Of a stretch of DNA of 64,000 nucleotides, positions 50,989 to 60,554 are shown one piece after another. The position numbers and the translations under genes are program-made. The notes below the pieces were generated by a model. It was not told where the DNA came from and searched no databases. It saw only the letters and a program-made list of their open reading frames with translations. Numbering within the stretch: the stretch's first letter is position 1; the number at the start of each line of letters is the position of its first letter. The DNA comes from Bacteroidota bacterium (GTDB taxonomy: Bacteria > Bacteroidota > Bacteroidia > AKYH767-A > JAHEYN01): positions 92,654 through 156,653 of the forward strand of contig JAHEYN010000002.1 in the NCBI GenBank assembly GCA_023251555.1, given 5' to 3'.

Positions 50989-51755
50989 AAGTCACTCTTA
51001 TACAGACTGCCCTTCACTGGGAGAATGCAGATGCAAACCGTACCCTGTTTGATCGTCATCTTTCAGGGATTGCTCCCTGCAGCACGGATTTAATCCTGCT
51101 GCCTGAGATGTTCAATACCGGATTTACAATGAATGCGGCTTCCAACGCCGAAGAAATGGATGGGCCCACTGTAACCTGGATGCGCAGAAAAGCTGCAGAA
51201 AAAAAATGTGTTATCGCCGGGAGCCTTATCATTAAAGAGAAAGGAAATTATTTCAACCGCCTTGTGTGGATGCTCCCGGATGGCAATCCCGGCATTTATG
51301 ACAAACGCCATCTCTTCCGCATGGCGAATGAACACCATACTTATACGGCAGGAAATAGCCGCCTGGTGGTTAACCTGAATGGGTGGAGAATATGCCCGAT
51401 GATATGCTACGACCTTCGTTTCCCTGTATGGCAGCGTAACAGGGGGGATTATGATGTTTTACTGCTTCTTGCCAACTGGCCTGCGCGAAGAAGTTTTGCG
51501 TGGCGCCAGCTCCTTATTGCAAGGGCCATCGAAAACCAGTGCTATGTTGCCGGTGTTAACCGTATAGGAGAAGACGGGAACGCCATCGATCATTCCGGAG
51601 ATTCTGTCGTGCTGGATGCAAGGGGATCGGTACTCAGTAAAATCAGGCCGTGCGAAGAATCGGCTGAAACAGTGATTCTCTCCTCCGCTGACCTTGAAGA
51701 ATACCGTAAATCCTTCCCGGTATCCATGGATGCAGACAGGTTTATATTGGATTAA
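50976..51755 (+). CDS. Nitrilase-superfamily omega-amidase (YafV/NIT2-like)
   Basis: Hydrolyses alpha-ketoglutaramate to alpha-ketoglutarate and ammonia. The catalytic triad of the superfamily is seen as LLPEMFNTGF (Glu), YDKRHLFRM (Lys) and PMICYDLRFPVW (Cys). 259 aa, normal. Overlaps the upstream aminotransferase by 13 bp, so translation is coupled. The two would act together: the amidase removes the ketoglutaramate produced by glutamine transamination, pulling methionine regeneration forward. This fits methionine salvage rather than general catabolism. Confidence 0.85.
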   Translation: MQDLKVTLIQTALHWENADANRTLFDRHLSGIAPCSTDLILLPEMFNTGFTMNAASNAEEMDGPTVTWMRRKAAEKKCVIAGSLIIKEKGNYFNRLVWMLPDGNPGIYDKRHLFRMANEHHTYTAGNSRLVVNLNGWRICPMICYDLRFPVWQRNRGDYDVLLLLANWPARRSFAWRQLLIARAIENQCYVAGVNRIGEDGNAIDHSGDSVVLDARGSVLSKIRPCEESAETVILSSADLEEYRKSFPVSMDADRFILD

Positions 51756-51854
51756 TTATATATTTACACAGGAATATAACAGTGGAGCAGAAACCACTCT
51801 GAGAAACGGGCGACTCCTAAAGGCCATACATGCAGGAAATAAAAACCCCAGAAA

Positions 51855-52355
51855 ATGAACACAAAAACCATTCTTAACATTGCAGCGTTCTCATTGGCTG
51901 TTGCCGGGATAGCGCTGAGAGCGGCATATATGCCGGGCGGGCATATTGCCCTGCTTTTATCAGGGGCATCTATGCTGCTGACCCTTTTTCTTTTTGGAGT
52001 ACAGGATAACAGGGCAGCAGGGATGAGCACAGGGATAAATTACTTTTTAACCGGTACAATGGCATTCTGGATTACGGGCACAATATTCAAACTGCATCAC
52101 TGGCCAGGCGCAGGCTTATTTGTGCTTCCGGGTTGTTTGCTGGCGGTTATACTGCCTTTGATTCTTTGCCTCCGGCAAGCGGATTTTAAAATCTCCAGAC
52201 AATTTTTCCTGGTATTCTGTATTTTATTTATGCTTATCGTAAGCGTATTTATCCGTAATAATCCTGCTGTGCAGCTTATTGGGAAAGGATGGGACTTCCC
52301 GATAGACTCGGAAGCAGCCCCGGATTCTACAGGTACGAATAACGGGAGCAAGTAA
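51855..52355 (+). CDS. GldL-like inner-membrane protein, 166 aa
   Basis: About four hydrophobic helices: 7-25, 29-47, 63-82 (FLTGTMAFWITGTIFKLHHW) and 93-128. The segment GTIFKLHHWPGAGLF resembles the GldL/T9SS motor motif (F-K-x-x-H-W-P-G). A short polar tail (AAPDSTGTNNGSK) faces one side. GldL is longer and lies beside gldM, neither of which is here, so this is a GldL-related protein of unknown role. 99 bp separate it from the amidase. Confidence 0.5.
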   Translation: MNTKTILNIAAFSLAVAGIALRAAYMPGGHIALLLSGASMLLTLFLFGVQDNRAAGMSTGINYFLTGTMAFWITGTIFKLHHWPGAGLFVLPGCLLAVILPLILCLRQADFKISRQFFLVFCILFMLIVSVFIRNNPAVQLIGKGWDFPIDSEAAPDSTGTNNGSK

Positions 52356-52388
52356 GAATTTCCGGGTTTTTCCCCAGGGAAAGCAAAG

Positions 52389-53333
52389 TTAAGCCCTGCA
52401 GTAGACTGCTGCCTTCTCAATAAAATCTTTATAGGAGGAAGCAATTCCTGCTTCAAGGCTGATGTTGTGCCTGAAGCCAAGAGCGTGCAGCCGGGACACA
52501 TCCATTAGTTTCCGGGGCGTGCCATCGGGTTTGGAGGAATCAAAATAAAGTTCTCCTGTATAACCTGTGATTTTTTTCACAAGCAGTGCCAGGTCTTTGA
52601 TGGAGATGTCTTCCCCTACCCCCACATTGATAAATCGGGGTTCACTGTAATTCAGCATCAGGGCAAAACAGGCAGCCGCAAGATCATCCACATGCATAAA
52701 CTCCCTTTTGGGAGAGCCGGTACCCCATATTTCCACCCGGGGACGATTACTTTCCCTGGCTTCGTGAAATTTCCTGATGAGGGCGGGAAGCACATGAGAA
52801 CTTTTCAGATTGTAATTATCATTTGGCCCGTAAAGATTGGTCGGCATCGCTGAAATAAAATTACAGCCATACTGTGCCCTGTATGCCTCGCACATTTTTA
52901 TTCCTGCGATTTTTGCGATGGCATAAGGCTCATTGGTGTACTCGAGGGGGCCGTTCAGAAGGTAATCCTCTTTCAGCGGCTGCGGGGCAAGCTTAGGGTA
53001 GATGCAGGAAGACCCAAGGAAAAGGAGCTTTGTGACCTTGTGGAGATAACTCTGGTGAATCACATTGTTTTGAATCTGCAGATTATCATATATAAACTCT
53101 GCTCTCAGAGTGTTGTTAGCCCATATCCCCCCAACTTTTGCAGCAGCAAGAAAAACATAATCCGGCTTTTCTGTTTTGAAAAATTCCGCAACGTCCTGTT
53201 GGCTGCGCAGGTCAAGTTCCCCGGATGTCCGGAGGATGAAGCGGGAATATCCTTCGGCCTCCAGCTTACGGAGAATTGCCGACCCTACCATCCCCCGGTG
53301 GCCTGCGATAAATATTTTAGCGCTTTTCTCCAT
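52389..53333 (-). CDS. fcl: GDP-L-fucose synthase
   Basis: Converts GDP-4-keto-6-deoxy-mannose to GDP-L-fucose for surface glycans. NAD(P)-binding [10 protein letters not shown] near the N-terminus, the catalytic YxxxK in [29 protein letters not shown] and [17 protein letters not shown] are all diagnostic. The start is placed at 53333 ([11 protein letters not shown]); the ATG 18 bp upstream adds six residues with no obvious use. It overlaps the end of gldH by 17 bp. No GDP-mannose dehydratase (gmd) gene is adjacent. Confidence 0.92.
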   Translation of the reverse strand: MEKSAKIFIAGHRGMVGSAILRKLEAEGYSRFILRTSGELDLRSQQDVAEFFKTEKPDYVFLAAAKVGGIWANNTLRAEFIYDNLQIQNNVIHQSYLHKVTKLLFLGSSCIYPKLAPQPLKEDYLLNGPLEYTNEPYAIAKIAGIKMCEAYRAQYGCNFISAMPTNLYGPNDNYNLKSSHVLPALIRKFHEARESNRPRVEIWGTGSPKREFMHVDDLAAACFALMLNYSEPRFINVGVGEDISIKDLALLVKKITGYTGELYFDSSKPDGTPRKLMDVSRLHALGFRHNISLEAGIASSYKDFIEKAAVYCRA

Positions 53334-53805
53334 CGGCAGAAATTTTTTCAATCCTTATGCCTGCATCCATAATGCCGGGCAGCAGGGGCGTCCGCATGGC
53401 CTGTTCGAGTTCAAAGGTATAGTTCCCTTTCAGGGGAAAATGCATGTTCTTTTTGAAGAGGATGCTGTTGTCCCATATATCTCCGAGGCCATCACCCAGC
53501 CACTCTCCTTTTGCATCAGAAAGCGTACATTCTGCTGTATCCCTTGCTATCCGTCCGTCCGGGAGAGTTGTATTTATAAAGAGAAAAAGATTACTGAACT
53601 GATAGACGCCGGCATTTCTGACATTGATATAAATATCATAAGCTGCAGAGGTGTCAGGGATGTTAACTGTAAAAGACAGTTTTTTCGCGCGGTCCCAAAC
53701 ACCGTCAGGAATCTTTTCATTCTTGTCTAAGATGCGGTTTGGGTTGCAGGAAATTACTGCGAGCAGGAAAAGTGCATTGAAACACAGGGCAAGATACTTT
53801 CGCAT
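53317..53805 (-). CDS. gldH: Gliding motility lipoprotein GldH
   Basis: Lipoprotein signal [18 protein letters not shown] with Cys20. The mature protein shows the GldH pattern: [60 protein letters not shown] segment ([16 protein letters not shown]) and [16 protein letters not shown]. 162 aa. Gld lipoproteins are required for gliding and T9SS function in Flavobacterium. It begins 7 bp after the ricT stop and runs into fcl. The ricT-gldH neighbourhood with holB is a familiar Bacteroidota layout. Confidence 0.88.
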   Translation of the reverse strand: MRKYLALCFNALFLLAVISCNPNRILDKNEKIPDGVWDRAKKLSFTVNIPDTSAAYDIYINVRNAGVYQFSNLFLFINTTLPDGRIARDTAECTLSDAKGEWLGDGLGDIWDNSILFKKNMHFPLKGNYTFELEQAMRTPLLPGIMDAGIRIEKISADGEKR

Positions 53806-53811
53806 TTACAG

Positions 53812-54993
53812 TTATTTTTTTTCTTTTCCCTGAGGCCGGTGGTGCGGATTTCTTCTTTTATTATTCTTTCTTTTTTTCTTGTCCATCCGGGTAAGGCTGT
53901 CCTGTCCTACCACATCTTCATAATCAGGCTCTTTGACGGGGGCAGGCGGGAGCCCTCCCTCAAGCAGGTCGGCAGGGGTGGTGCCCTGTTTGTTCATCAG
54001 GATTATTCTTTGCGCCCGTTCAACGGGTACCGGGATCCAGTTATCCGAAGCTGCCCCCTCTGCGCTTCCTCCCGCAGCATTTGAAAACGAGTACCATACC
54101 AGCCTTTTGAAGATATCCGTTTTCTGATGAATTGCAGTACCCCTCCCGGTTCTCAGCGGGACGGAGGTATCGGGGAAGTTCTTAAGAGCATCCAGATAAA
54201 CATCAAGCTCGTAATTCAGGCAGCATTTAAGTTTTCCGCATTGCCCTGCCAGCCTGGCGGGGTTCAGGGAAAGGTTCTGGTATCTCGCCGAGTTGGTGGT
54301 AACGGATTTAAAATTACTGAGCCAGGTGGAACAGCAGAGCTCGCGGCCGCAGTCGCCGATCCCACCAAGGCGGCCTGCCTCCTGCCGCATTCCGATTTGC
54401 TTCATTTCTATCCGCACCCCAAACTCTTCTGCCAGTCGTTTTATGAGTTCCCTGAAATCCACACGCTGGTCTGCAGTATAGTAAAAAACAGCTTTTTTCT
54501 TATCTCCCTGGTATTCTACATCACTCAGCTTCATGGCAAGATTCAACTTGCTGATAATAGCTTTACTGCGCTGAAGGGTGTTTGCCTCGGCAGACCGGGC
54601 TTCTTCCCATTTTTCAATATCTCCGGGCCTGGCCGTGCGGTATATGTTTTTTATCTCGGGGGAATCTGCATGGAGCCCCTTCTTCCGTATCTGGAGCCGG
54701 ACCAGGTCTCCGGTAAGAGACACTCTCCCTATATCATGTCCAGGATTCCCTTCAACGGCAACAAGGTCTCCCTCTTTAATTTCGAGACCCTCAGGAATCC
54801 TGAAGAATTCCTTGCGCGTTCCTTTAAAATGGATTTCTGCAATGTTAAAAGTAATTGCCCCGGGAATGCTTTCCATGTTGCCGAGCCAGTTAAAAACGCT
54901 CAGTTTATTGCAGCCCGATGTTCCGCAACTGCCGTTATTACGGCAGCCGGGAGATGTTGTCCCTTTTACAGTTGAACAGGAGCCACAGCCCAT
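53812..54993 (-). CDS. RicT/YaaT-like PSP1-domain protein
   Basis: 393 aa. Cys-rich N-terminus (GCGSCSTVKG, CRNNGSCGTSGC) that could bind an iron-sulfur cluster or zinc. PSP1 region GDLVAVEGNPGHDIGRVSLTG, RVDFRELIKRLAEEFGVRIE, MKQIGMRQEAGRLGGIGDCG and CCSTWLSNFKSVT, plus LAGQCGKLKCCLNYE. These match the PSP1/RicT family that in Bacillus forms the RicAFT complex controlling RNA maturation and in many phyla sits beside holB. RicA and RicF are not in the window. C-terminal tail is Lys/Arg-rich. The molecular role in Bacteroidota is not established. Confidence 0.85.
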   Translation of the reverse strand: MGCGSCSTVKGTTSPGCRNNGSCGTSGCNKLSVFNWLGNMESIPGAITFNIAEIHFKGTRKEFFRIPEGLEIKEGDLVAVEGNPGHDIGRVSLTGDLVRLQIRKKGLHADSPEIKNIYRTARPGDIEKWEEARSAEANTLQRSKAIISKLNLAMKLSDVEYQGDKKKAVFYYTADQRVDFRELIKRLAEEFGVRIEMKQIGMRQEAGRLGGIGDCGRELCCSTWLSNFKSVTTNSARYQNLSLNPARLAGQCGKLKCCLNYELDVYLDALKNFPDTSVPLRTGRGTAIHQKTDIFKRLVWYSFSNAAGGSAEGAASDNWIPVPVERAQRIILMNKQGTTPADLLEGGLPPAPVKEPDYEDVVGQDSLTRMDKKKRKNNKRRNPHHRPQGKEKK

Positions 54994-55017
54994 ATGTACA
55001 GAATTGATATGGCAAAT

Positions 55018-56172
55018 TTACACTTTGGAATGTAATAAGCGGCCAATCTTAAAAGATAAATCAAGGAATAAAATTTTGGGATTGGCATTTCTTTCCACGT
55101 GGTAACAGGCATCCTGGAATTGACGCACAAGTTGTTCGCAGTTGCCTGTGTGCACGAGGGGTGAAAGTTTTTCGGAAAACTCAAGGTCTTCGCCTTCAAG
55201 GCGCGCCATTTTTTTCCCTGCATAGCCAATAAGCAGGCATTCGCGGAGAATATGAAGGCTGTGTGTGAGGAAGTTTTTTTGCTTTTCCCTTCCCATTTTT
55301 GTCATCTCTTCAGCCCATGCAATTGTTTCGGCTGTTTTTTCCCGGAATCTCTTGTGATGCTCAACAAGACAGTAGCAGTTGCGAATCCAGTTTTTCAGCA
55401 ACAGGGTGTTTTCTCCCTGGTGAGAGCCTGTATGCCACATGGACAAGGCGGCATTGTAATTCCCGTCGGCAAGGAATGCAATGTCTTTCGCCTTATGGTA
55501 TTCGGCCCCGTGAAAGTCCACCAGCGCATTCATAATTTCCTCATCTTTCAGCTTCGTGACTTTAACCAGCTGGGTGCGTGAAAGCATGGTGGGGAGGAGG
55601 AGATCCTGGTTCTCCGCTACAAGGAGAAAGAGGGTTTTATGGGGAGGCTCTTCCAGCATTTTCAGCATTTTGTTTACTGCGGTGGCATGCAGCTTTTCGG
55701 GCATCCAGATGATAGCAGTCTTGTAGTCGGCCTCAAATGTTTTCAGACTCAGCTTACGGAGGAGGTCGGCGCTGTCTTCCGTCGAAATGATACCCTGCTT
55801 GTTTTCCATTTTCATTTTCTCGTGCCATTGCCCGGAATTCATGTATGGGTTTTCCCTGAATGCTTCACGCCATAGAGAGATGATAGCCGACCGTTCATTT
55901 CTATCATCCTTCTTCACCATCTGGGGATATAGGAAATGCAGGTCAGGATGTATTAGTTTGCTGTACTTGATGCACGAAGGGCAAGTGTTGCAGGAGTCTT
56001 CATCCCCTTTGTTTACACATGATACGTATTGTGCGTAAGCCATTGACAGAGCAAGATTCCCCGACCCTTCCGGTCCGAGGAAAAGCTGTGCGTGGCTGAT
56101 TCTCCCCTGCCTCGCTGTTTCTGCCAGTTTCCGCTTGAGGGCGCTTTGGCCTATTACCTGCCGGAACAACAT
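55018..56172 (-). CDS. holB: DNA polymerase III delta' subunit
   Basis: Clamp-loader subunit of the replicase. Start MLFRQVIGQSALKRKL at 56172; the earlier in-frame ATG is 99 bp upstream, inside asd. The AAA+ P-loop is degenerate (GPEGSGN, 33-39, Asn in place of Lys), as expected for a non-catalytic delta'. A CNTCPSC zinc-binding module, SVDLLRKLSLKTFE-like region (SADLLRKL) and MLEEPPHKTLFLL with the LLLPTMLSRTQ sensor follow. 384 aa. It lies 24 bp before the ricT start. Confidence 0.88.
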   Translation of the reverse strand: MLFRQVIGQSALKRKLAETARQGRISHAQLFLGPEGSGNLALSMAYAQYVSCVNKGDEDSCNTCPSCIKYSKLIHPDLHFLYPQMVKKDDRNERSAIISLWREAFRENPYMNSGQWHEKMKMENKQGIISTEDSADLLRKLSLKTFEADYKTAIIWMPEKLHATAVNKMLKMLEEPPHKTLFLLVAENQDLLLPTMLSRTQLVKVTKLKDEEIMNALVDFHGAEYHKAKDIAFLADGNYNAALSMWHTGSHQGENTLLLKNWIRNCYCLVEHHKRFREKTAETIAWAEEMTKMGREKQKNFLTHSLHILRECLLIGYAGKKMARLEGEDLEFSEKLSPLVHTGNCEQLVRQFQDACYHVERNANPKILFLDLSFKIGRLLHSKV

Positions 56173-56183
56173 GGGACCGGAGA

Positions 56184-57173
56184 TTACAAAAGATTTTTGC
56201 TCAAAAGATATTCCCCGATCTGCACTGCATTGGTAGCCGCCCCCTTGCGGAGATTGTCTGCAACAATCCACATGTTTAATGTACGGGGCTGTGTTTCATC
56301 TCTTCTCACCCTGCCTACCAAAACTTCATCCTTTCCATATGCCTCAAGAGGCATGGGGTAGCGGAGGTTTTTAATGTCATCAACCACTTTCACTCCGGGA
56401 GATGCGCAGAGAAGTTCATGCACGTCGGCCATCTCGAACTCTTTTTCAAATTCCGCATTCACCGATTCGGAATGGCCTCCCATCACAGGCACCCTGACAG
56501 TAGTTGCCGTAACGGCAATGCTGTCATCTCCCATGATCTTTTTTGTTTCGTTTACCATTTTCATTTCCTCCCTGGTATAGCCGTTATCAAGGAACACATC
56601 TATATGCGGGATAATATTCAGGTCTATTGGGTATGGATATGCTTTTTCCCCGGGCAGTCCTTTTCGCTCACTCATAAGCTGGTCAACCGCCTTCTTGCCC
56701 GTTCCTGTTACTGACTGGTACGTAGAAACAATCACTCTTTTCAGTTTGTATTTTTTATGCAGAAGATTAAGTGCAATCACCATCTGGATCGTAGAGCAAT
56801 TGGGATTGGCTATGATCTTGTCTTCTTTTGTGAGAACGGCGGCATTGATCTCCGGCACCACTAATTTTTTTGTTTTGTCCATTCTCCATGCCGAAGAGTT
56901 GTCTATCACCGTGATCCCCGCCTTTGCATATCCGGGAGCCCACTGAATGGAAACGCTTCCCCCTGCAGAAAATAAAGCCAGCGCAGGTTTCATGTTTATA
57001 GCTTCTTGTATGTCCGCAACCTGGTATTCCTGTCCCCTGAAAAAAATGTTTTTTCCGGCCGATTTTTGCGAAGCAACAGGAATTATCCCGTCCACGGGAA
57101 AATTCCTTTCTTCCAGTACTTTTATCATTTCTCCGCCCACCAAACCCGTGGCACCTACTACTGCAACTTTCAT
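56184..57173 (-). CDS. asd: Aspartate-semialdehyde dehydrogenase
   Basis: Reduces aspartyl phosphate to aspartate semialdehyde on the way to lysine, threonine, methionine and diaminopimelate. GATGLVGGEM binds NADP; the active-site Cys is in NPNCSTIQM; GGHSESVN and TTVRVPVMGGHS carry catalytic His. 329 aa, usual size. It runs in the same direction as holB, with a 10-bp gap. A divergent gene (57239) starts 66 bp upstream. Confidence 0.95.
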   Translation of the reverse strand: MKVAVVGATGLVGGEMIKVLEERNFPVDGIIPVASQKSAGKNIFFRGQEYQVADIQEAINMKPALALFSAGGSVSIQWAPGYAKAGITVIDNSSAWRMDKTKKLVVPEINAAVLTKEDKIIANPNCSTIQMVIALNLLHKKYKLKRVIVSTYQSVTGTGKKAVDQLMSERKGLPGEKAYPYPIDLNIIPHIDVFLDNGYTREEMKMVNETKKIMGDDSIAVTATTVRVPVMGGHSESVNAEFEKEFEMADVHELLCASPGVKVVDDIKNLRYPMPLEAYGKDEVLVGRVRRDETQPRTLNMWIVADNLRKGAATNAVQIGEYLLSKNLL

Positions 57174-57238
57174 TTTTTAGGATAATAAACAGAATACTCT
57201 TACTTTTGACCTGTGCTGATTGATTAGTGTGCAAAGAT

Positions 57239-59830
57239 ATGAGAAAGATTTTTCTGGCGGTGGCCTTTTTGGCGCCCTTTTCCCTCGCAGCCCAGTTCCA
57301 GGACAATTTCAGCGATGGTGATTTTACAAATGCTCCTTCCTGGTCAGGGGATACTGCAAAGTTCAAGGTGAACAGTTCCTTCCAGCTGCAGCTTAACGGA
57401 ATTACGGCTGCTGATACGGCATGCCTTTCAGTTGCAAATACATTTGTCCTCAATGCAGAATGGGATTTCTGGGTGAAACTTTCCTTCGCAACTTCCGGCA
57501 GCAACTATGCACGCATCTATCTGGCTGCTGATAATCAAGACCTGGCCGCCCCTCTGAACGGATATTTCATACAAATCGGAGGAAGTAATGACAGTCTTGT
57601 TTTGTACCGGCAGGATGGATTTGTACCGGCAAAAATTTTGTCGGGGATAAACACGAATACAAATAAATCTGTTAACACTCTCAGGATTAAAGTTACACAC
57701 AGTATTGGAGGCTTATGGACCGTATATTCCGATACGCTTGGCGGGACAGATTTCATCCCCGAGGGATCAGCTCAGGAGAACACTTACAGTAGTTCAGGCT
57801 ATTTCGGGGTGTGGTGTAAATATACCAGCAGCAATGCGGGGAAGTTTTACTTTGATGATTTTTATGCAGGAGCCATAATAATTGATTCCGTGCCTCCTGC
57901 AATAAAAAGTGTAACGCCTCATTCTGCCTCCATAGATGTTTTTTTTACTGAACCTGTGAATAAAGATTCCGCCGGAAATCCCGGGAATTATTTTGTAAGC
58001 CCTTCTGCCGGGAATCCTTTATCCGCAGCAAGAGATGCTTCCGATCACAATCTCGTACATCTTGTGTTTTCTTCGTCATTTCAGAATGGAACAGTATATA
58101 CCCTGCAGGCAGGCGGTATCAGTGATATCAGTGGGAATGTTTCCGGCACCTGCTTCATACAGTTTACTTATTATGTTCCTGCTTTTGCCGATGTACAGAT
58201 TAATGAAATTATGGCAGACCCTTCGCCCCCCGCAGGGCTTCCTGCGTATGAATACGTGGAGCTTTATAACAGGAGCCTGTTTCCCATTAACATAGACGGG
58301 TGGGAGATTGCCTCCTCTTCATCCGCAGCACTGCTCCTTCCGCTTGTGATTGCTCCTTCGGGGTATTTTATTATTACAAGCACTGATGGAGAAAAAGTGC
58401 TTTCCCCTTATGGCCTTGCGGCAGGAATAACAGGCTTCCCTGCTATTCCAAACGAAGGTGCAACACTTACCCTGAGAGATGCAGGAGGAAAGCTTATTTC
58501 ATCGGTGTCCTATACCGACAAGTGGTACCGTAATACAATTAAGTCGGACGGGGGATGGTCACTGGAACAAATAGACCCTTTGAATCCCTGTGGAGAAAGC
58601 AGTAACTGGAAAGCATCGGAAGCAATTCCGGGAGGTACGCCCGGAGCTGAAAATTCAGTGTCGGCATCCAACCCTGATAAAACAGCACCCCGGCTGCTGA
58701 GAGCTTATCCCAAGGATTCTCTTACAGTAGATGTGTTTTTTTCAGAAACGGCCGACAGCAGTTCTGTGGCGGATACGGCACTCTACAAAATAAATAATGG
58801 TATCGGAACTCCTCTGGATGTCACCCTGATGTCTCCCGGCTTTGCAGTGGCGGAATTACATCTGGAGCACCCTCTTGCGGCAGGAGTTACTTATGAATTG
58901 CTCCTGGATGGGCTCTTCACTGATTGTTCCGGCAATAAAGGAAAACTTCCCGATTCAGTTCGCCTGGCACTTCCTGATCCCTGCGGTATCAATGATGTTG
59001 TCATTAATGAGATTATGTATTCTCCCCTGGGCGATGACCCGGAATGGATAGAGTTATATAATCGCTCAGAAAAAGTTATAGACCTGAAACAATTTCTTGT
59101 TTGCTCCGAAGATACTGTGAACAAAACCTTTTCGGAGATCAAAATCATTGCTCCGGCCGGATACCTTTTATTTCCGGGCGATTATATCATTCTCAGCACT
59201 GATAAGCAGAAAATCATTAGCCGGTACTATTCCTGTAATCCTGGTAAATTTATTGACCTGCCTTCTCTCCCTGCGCTGAGCGATGAAGGAGATATTATTA
59301 CCGTTACGGATTATTCATATAATGTGATTGACCGTGTCATCTACAGTCCCGGCTGGCAGCTGCCCCTGCTCAGGGATACTAAAGGCATTTCGCTTGAACG
59401 GGTAAACCCCGACAAAAATTCCCGGGATAATACTAACTGGCACTCTGCTGCAGAAGATGCGGGATTTGCCACCCCGGCGTGCCGTAACTCCCAGTTTGCA
59501 GAAGCAGGCCTGTCCGGAGGAGAAATAACGATTACCCCCGAAATTTTTTCTCCTGATAATGACGGGAGCGACGACCTGCTCAATATCGGGTATCACTTCA
59601 GCACACCGGGCTTTATCTGCAGCATATCCGTTTATGATTCTCATGGCCGGGTAGCAAGGAGGCTTATTCAGAATGAGCTCCTTGGCACGGAAGGTTTTTT
59701 CTCCTGGGACGGCATTACTGAAAACAGCCTGCAGGCTCCTGTTGGCATTTATGTGATCCTTGTGGAGGTGTTCAACCTCCAGGGGCAAACTCAGTCTTTT
59801 AAAAAGACCTGTGTGCTGGGAAAAGGGTGA
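57239..59830 (+). CDS. Secreted lamin-tail-domain protein with Ig-like repeats, probable T9SS substrate, 863 aa
   Basis: ATG 57239 gives the signal RKIFLAVAFLAPFSLAAQ; the GTG at 57227 is 4 codons earlier. A C-type-lectin-like or LamG-like region (~20-215) precedes two lamin-tail domains (VQINEIMADPSPPAGLPAYEYVELYNRS in parts; VVINEIMYSPLGDDPEWIEL) and two Ig-like repeats that begin IKSVTPHSASIDVFFTEPVN / LLRAYPKDSLTVDVFFSE. The end EIFSPDNDGSDDLL ... SWDGITENSLQAPVGIYVIL resembles a T9SS type-B or FlgD-Ig-like C-terminus. Lamin-tail domains in bacteria often accompany nucleases or membrane-associated proteins; no nuclease domain is seen. -7 box TACTTTTG at 57201. Confidence 0.8.
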   Translation: MRKIFLAVAFLAPFSLAAQFQDNFSDGDFTNAPSWSGDTAKFKVNSSFQLQLNGITAADTACLSVANTFVLNAEWDFWVKLSFATSGSNYARIYLAADNQDLAAPLNGYFIQIGGSNDSLVLYRQDGFVPAKILSGINTNTNKSVNTLRIKVTHSIGGLWTVYSDTLGGTDFIPEGSAQENTYSSSGYFGVWCKYTSSNAGKFYFDDFYAGAIIIDSVPPAIKSVTPHSASIDVFFTEPVNKDSAGNPGNYFVSPSAGNPLSAARDASDHNLVHLVFSSSFQNGTVYTLQAGGISDISGNVSGTCFIQFTYYVPAFADVQINEIMADPSPPAGLPAYEYVELYNRSLFPINIDGWEIASSSSAALLLPLVIAPSGYFIITSTDGEKVLSPYGLAAGITGFPAIPNEGATLTLRDAGGKLISSVSYTDKWYRNTIKSDGGWSLEQIDPLNPCGESSNWKASEAIPGGTPGAENSVSASNPDKTAPRLLRAYPKDSLTVDVFFSETADSSSVADTALYKINNGIGTPLDVTLMSPGFAVAELHLEHPLAAGVTYELLLDGLFTDCSGNKGKLPDSVRLALPDPCGINDVVINEIMYSPLGDDPEWIELYNRSEKVIDLKQFLVCSEDTVNKTFSEIKIIAPAGYLLFPGDYIILSTDKQKIISRYYSCNPGKFIDLPSLPALSDEGDIITVTDYSYNVIDRVIYSPGWQLPLLRDTKGISLERVNPDKNSRDNTNWHSAAEDAGFATPACRNSQFAEAGLSGGEITITPEIFSPDNDGSDDLLNIGYHFSTPGFICSISVYDSHGRVARRLIQNELLGTEGFFSWDGITENSLQAPVGIYVILVEVFNLQGQTQSFKKTCVLGKG

Positions 59831-59855
59831 AAATAGAGATTAAAACTTTTACAGA

Positions 59856-60533
59856 TCAGCTTATATGCCGGCGCAAAAAGCATTTCTCTGCTATTAACAA
59901 GTCTGCAGGGGCAGTTATCTTGATGTTACCCTCTTCTCCCCCGATAAGGAAGATGGGAAAGCCTGCCGCTTCAACTACTGATGCATCATCCGTGAAAGAT
60001 TTTTTATATGGCAGGTTATAAGCCTTGTGAAGTACAAGTGAGGAAAAACACTGCGGTGTTTGAACAGCAACAAAGCTGTCCCTGCTGACCGCCTCGCTTC
60101 TTTGCCCTGTTATTTTACGGAGAGATTCTTTTACCGGGACAGCCGGAACCACTGCCCGGTTTCGGGAAGCTGCTGCAAAACAGCGTTTTATCAGTGCATG
60201 GCTCACCAGCGGCCGGACCCCATCATGAACAGCAACTGTTCCGGGCGTACTAACTTTTCGTAATCCGTTTTTCACGGAGTGAAAGCGGGTTATGCCGCCA
60301 TTCACTGCAAGGTGAGGTATTGTGAAATTGTATTTCTTACAAAGTGCCCTCCAGCGGTTTTGATGATTCGCCGGAAGAACGAGAATAATGATGATATCCG
60401 GCATGGCACGGGTAAACGCATTAAGCGTGTGCATTAATACAGGAAGCCCCCCCAGCGGAAGGAACTGCTTGGGAATACCCGACTTCATGCGGGTGCCCTT
60501 TCCTCCGGCTACGATGATGGCATAATTCTTCAA
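59856..60533 (-). CDS. ispD: 2-C-methyl-D-erythritol 4-phosphate cytidylyltransferase
   Basis: Third enzyme of the MEP isoprenoid pathway. AGGKGTRMKSGIPKQFLPL contains the CTP-binding loop and the catalytic Arg/Lys. AVHDGVRPLV binds the metal and PAVPVKESL, TPQCF and FTDDASVVEAAG are typical. 225 aa. Terminal Lys/Arg-rich end. ispF is not next to it. It converges on the lamin-tail gene with a 25-bp gap and sits 21 bp after the end of queA. Confidence 0.95.
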   Translation of the reverse strand: MKNYAIIVAGGKGTRMKSGIPKQFLPLGGLPVLMHTLNAFTRAMPDIIIILVLPANHQNRWRALCKKYNFTIPHLAVNGGITRFHSVKNGLRKVSTPGTVAVHDGVRPLVSHALIKRCFAAASRNRAVVPAVPVKESLRKITGQRSEAVSRDSFVAVQTPQCFSSLVLHKAYNLPYKKSFTDDASVVEAAGFPIFLIGGEEGNIKITAPADLLIAEKCFLRRHIS

Positions 60534-60554
60534 GAAAAAGAAATTGTGATTTTC

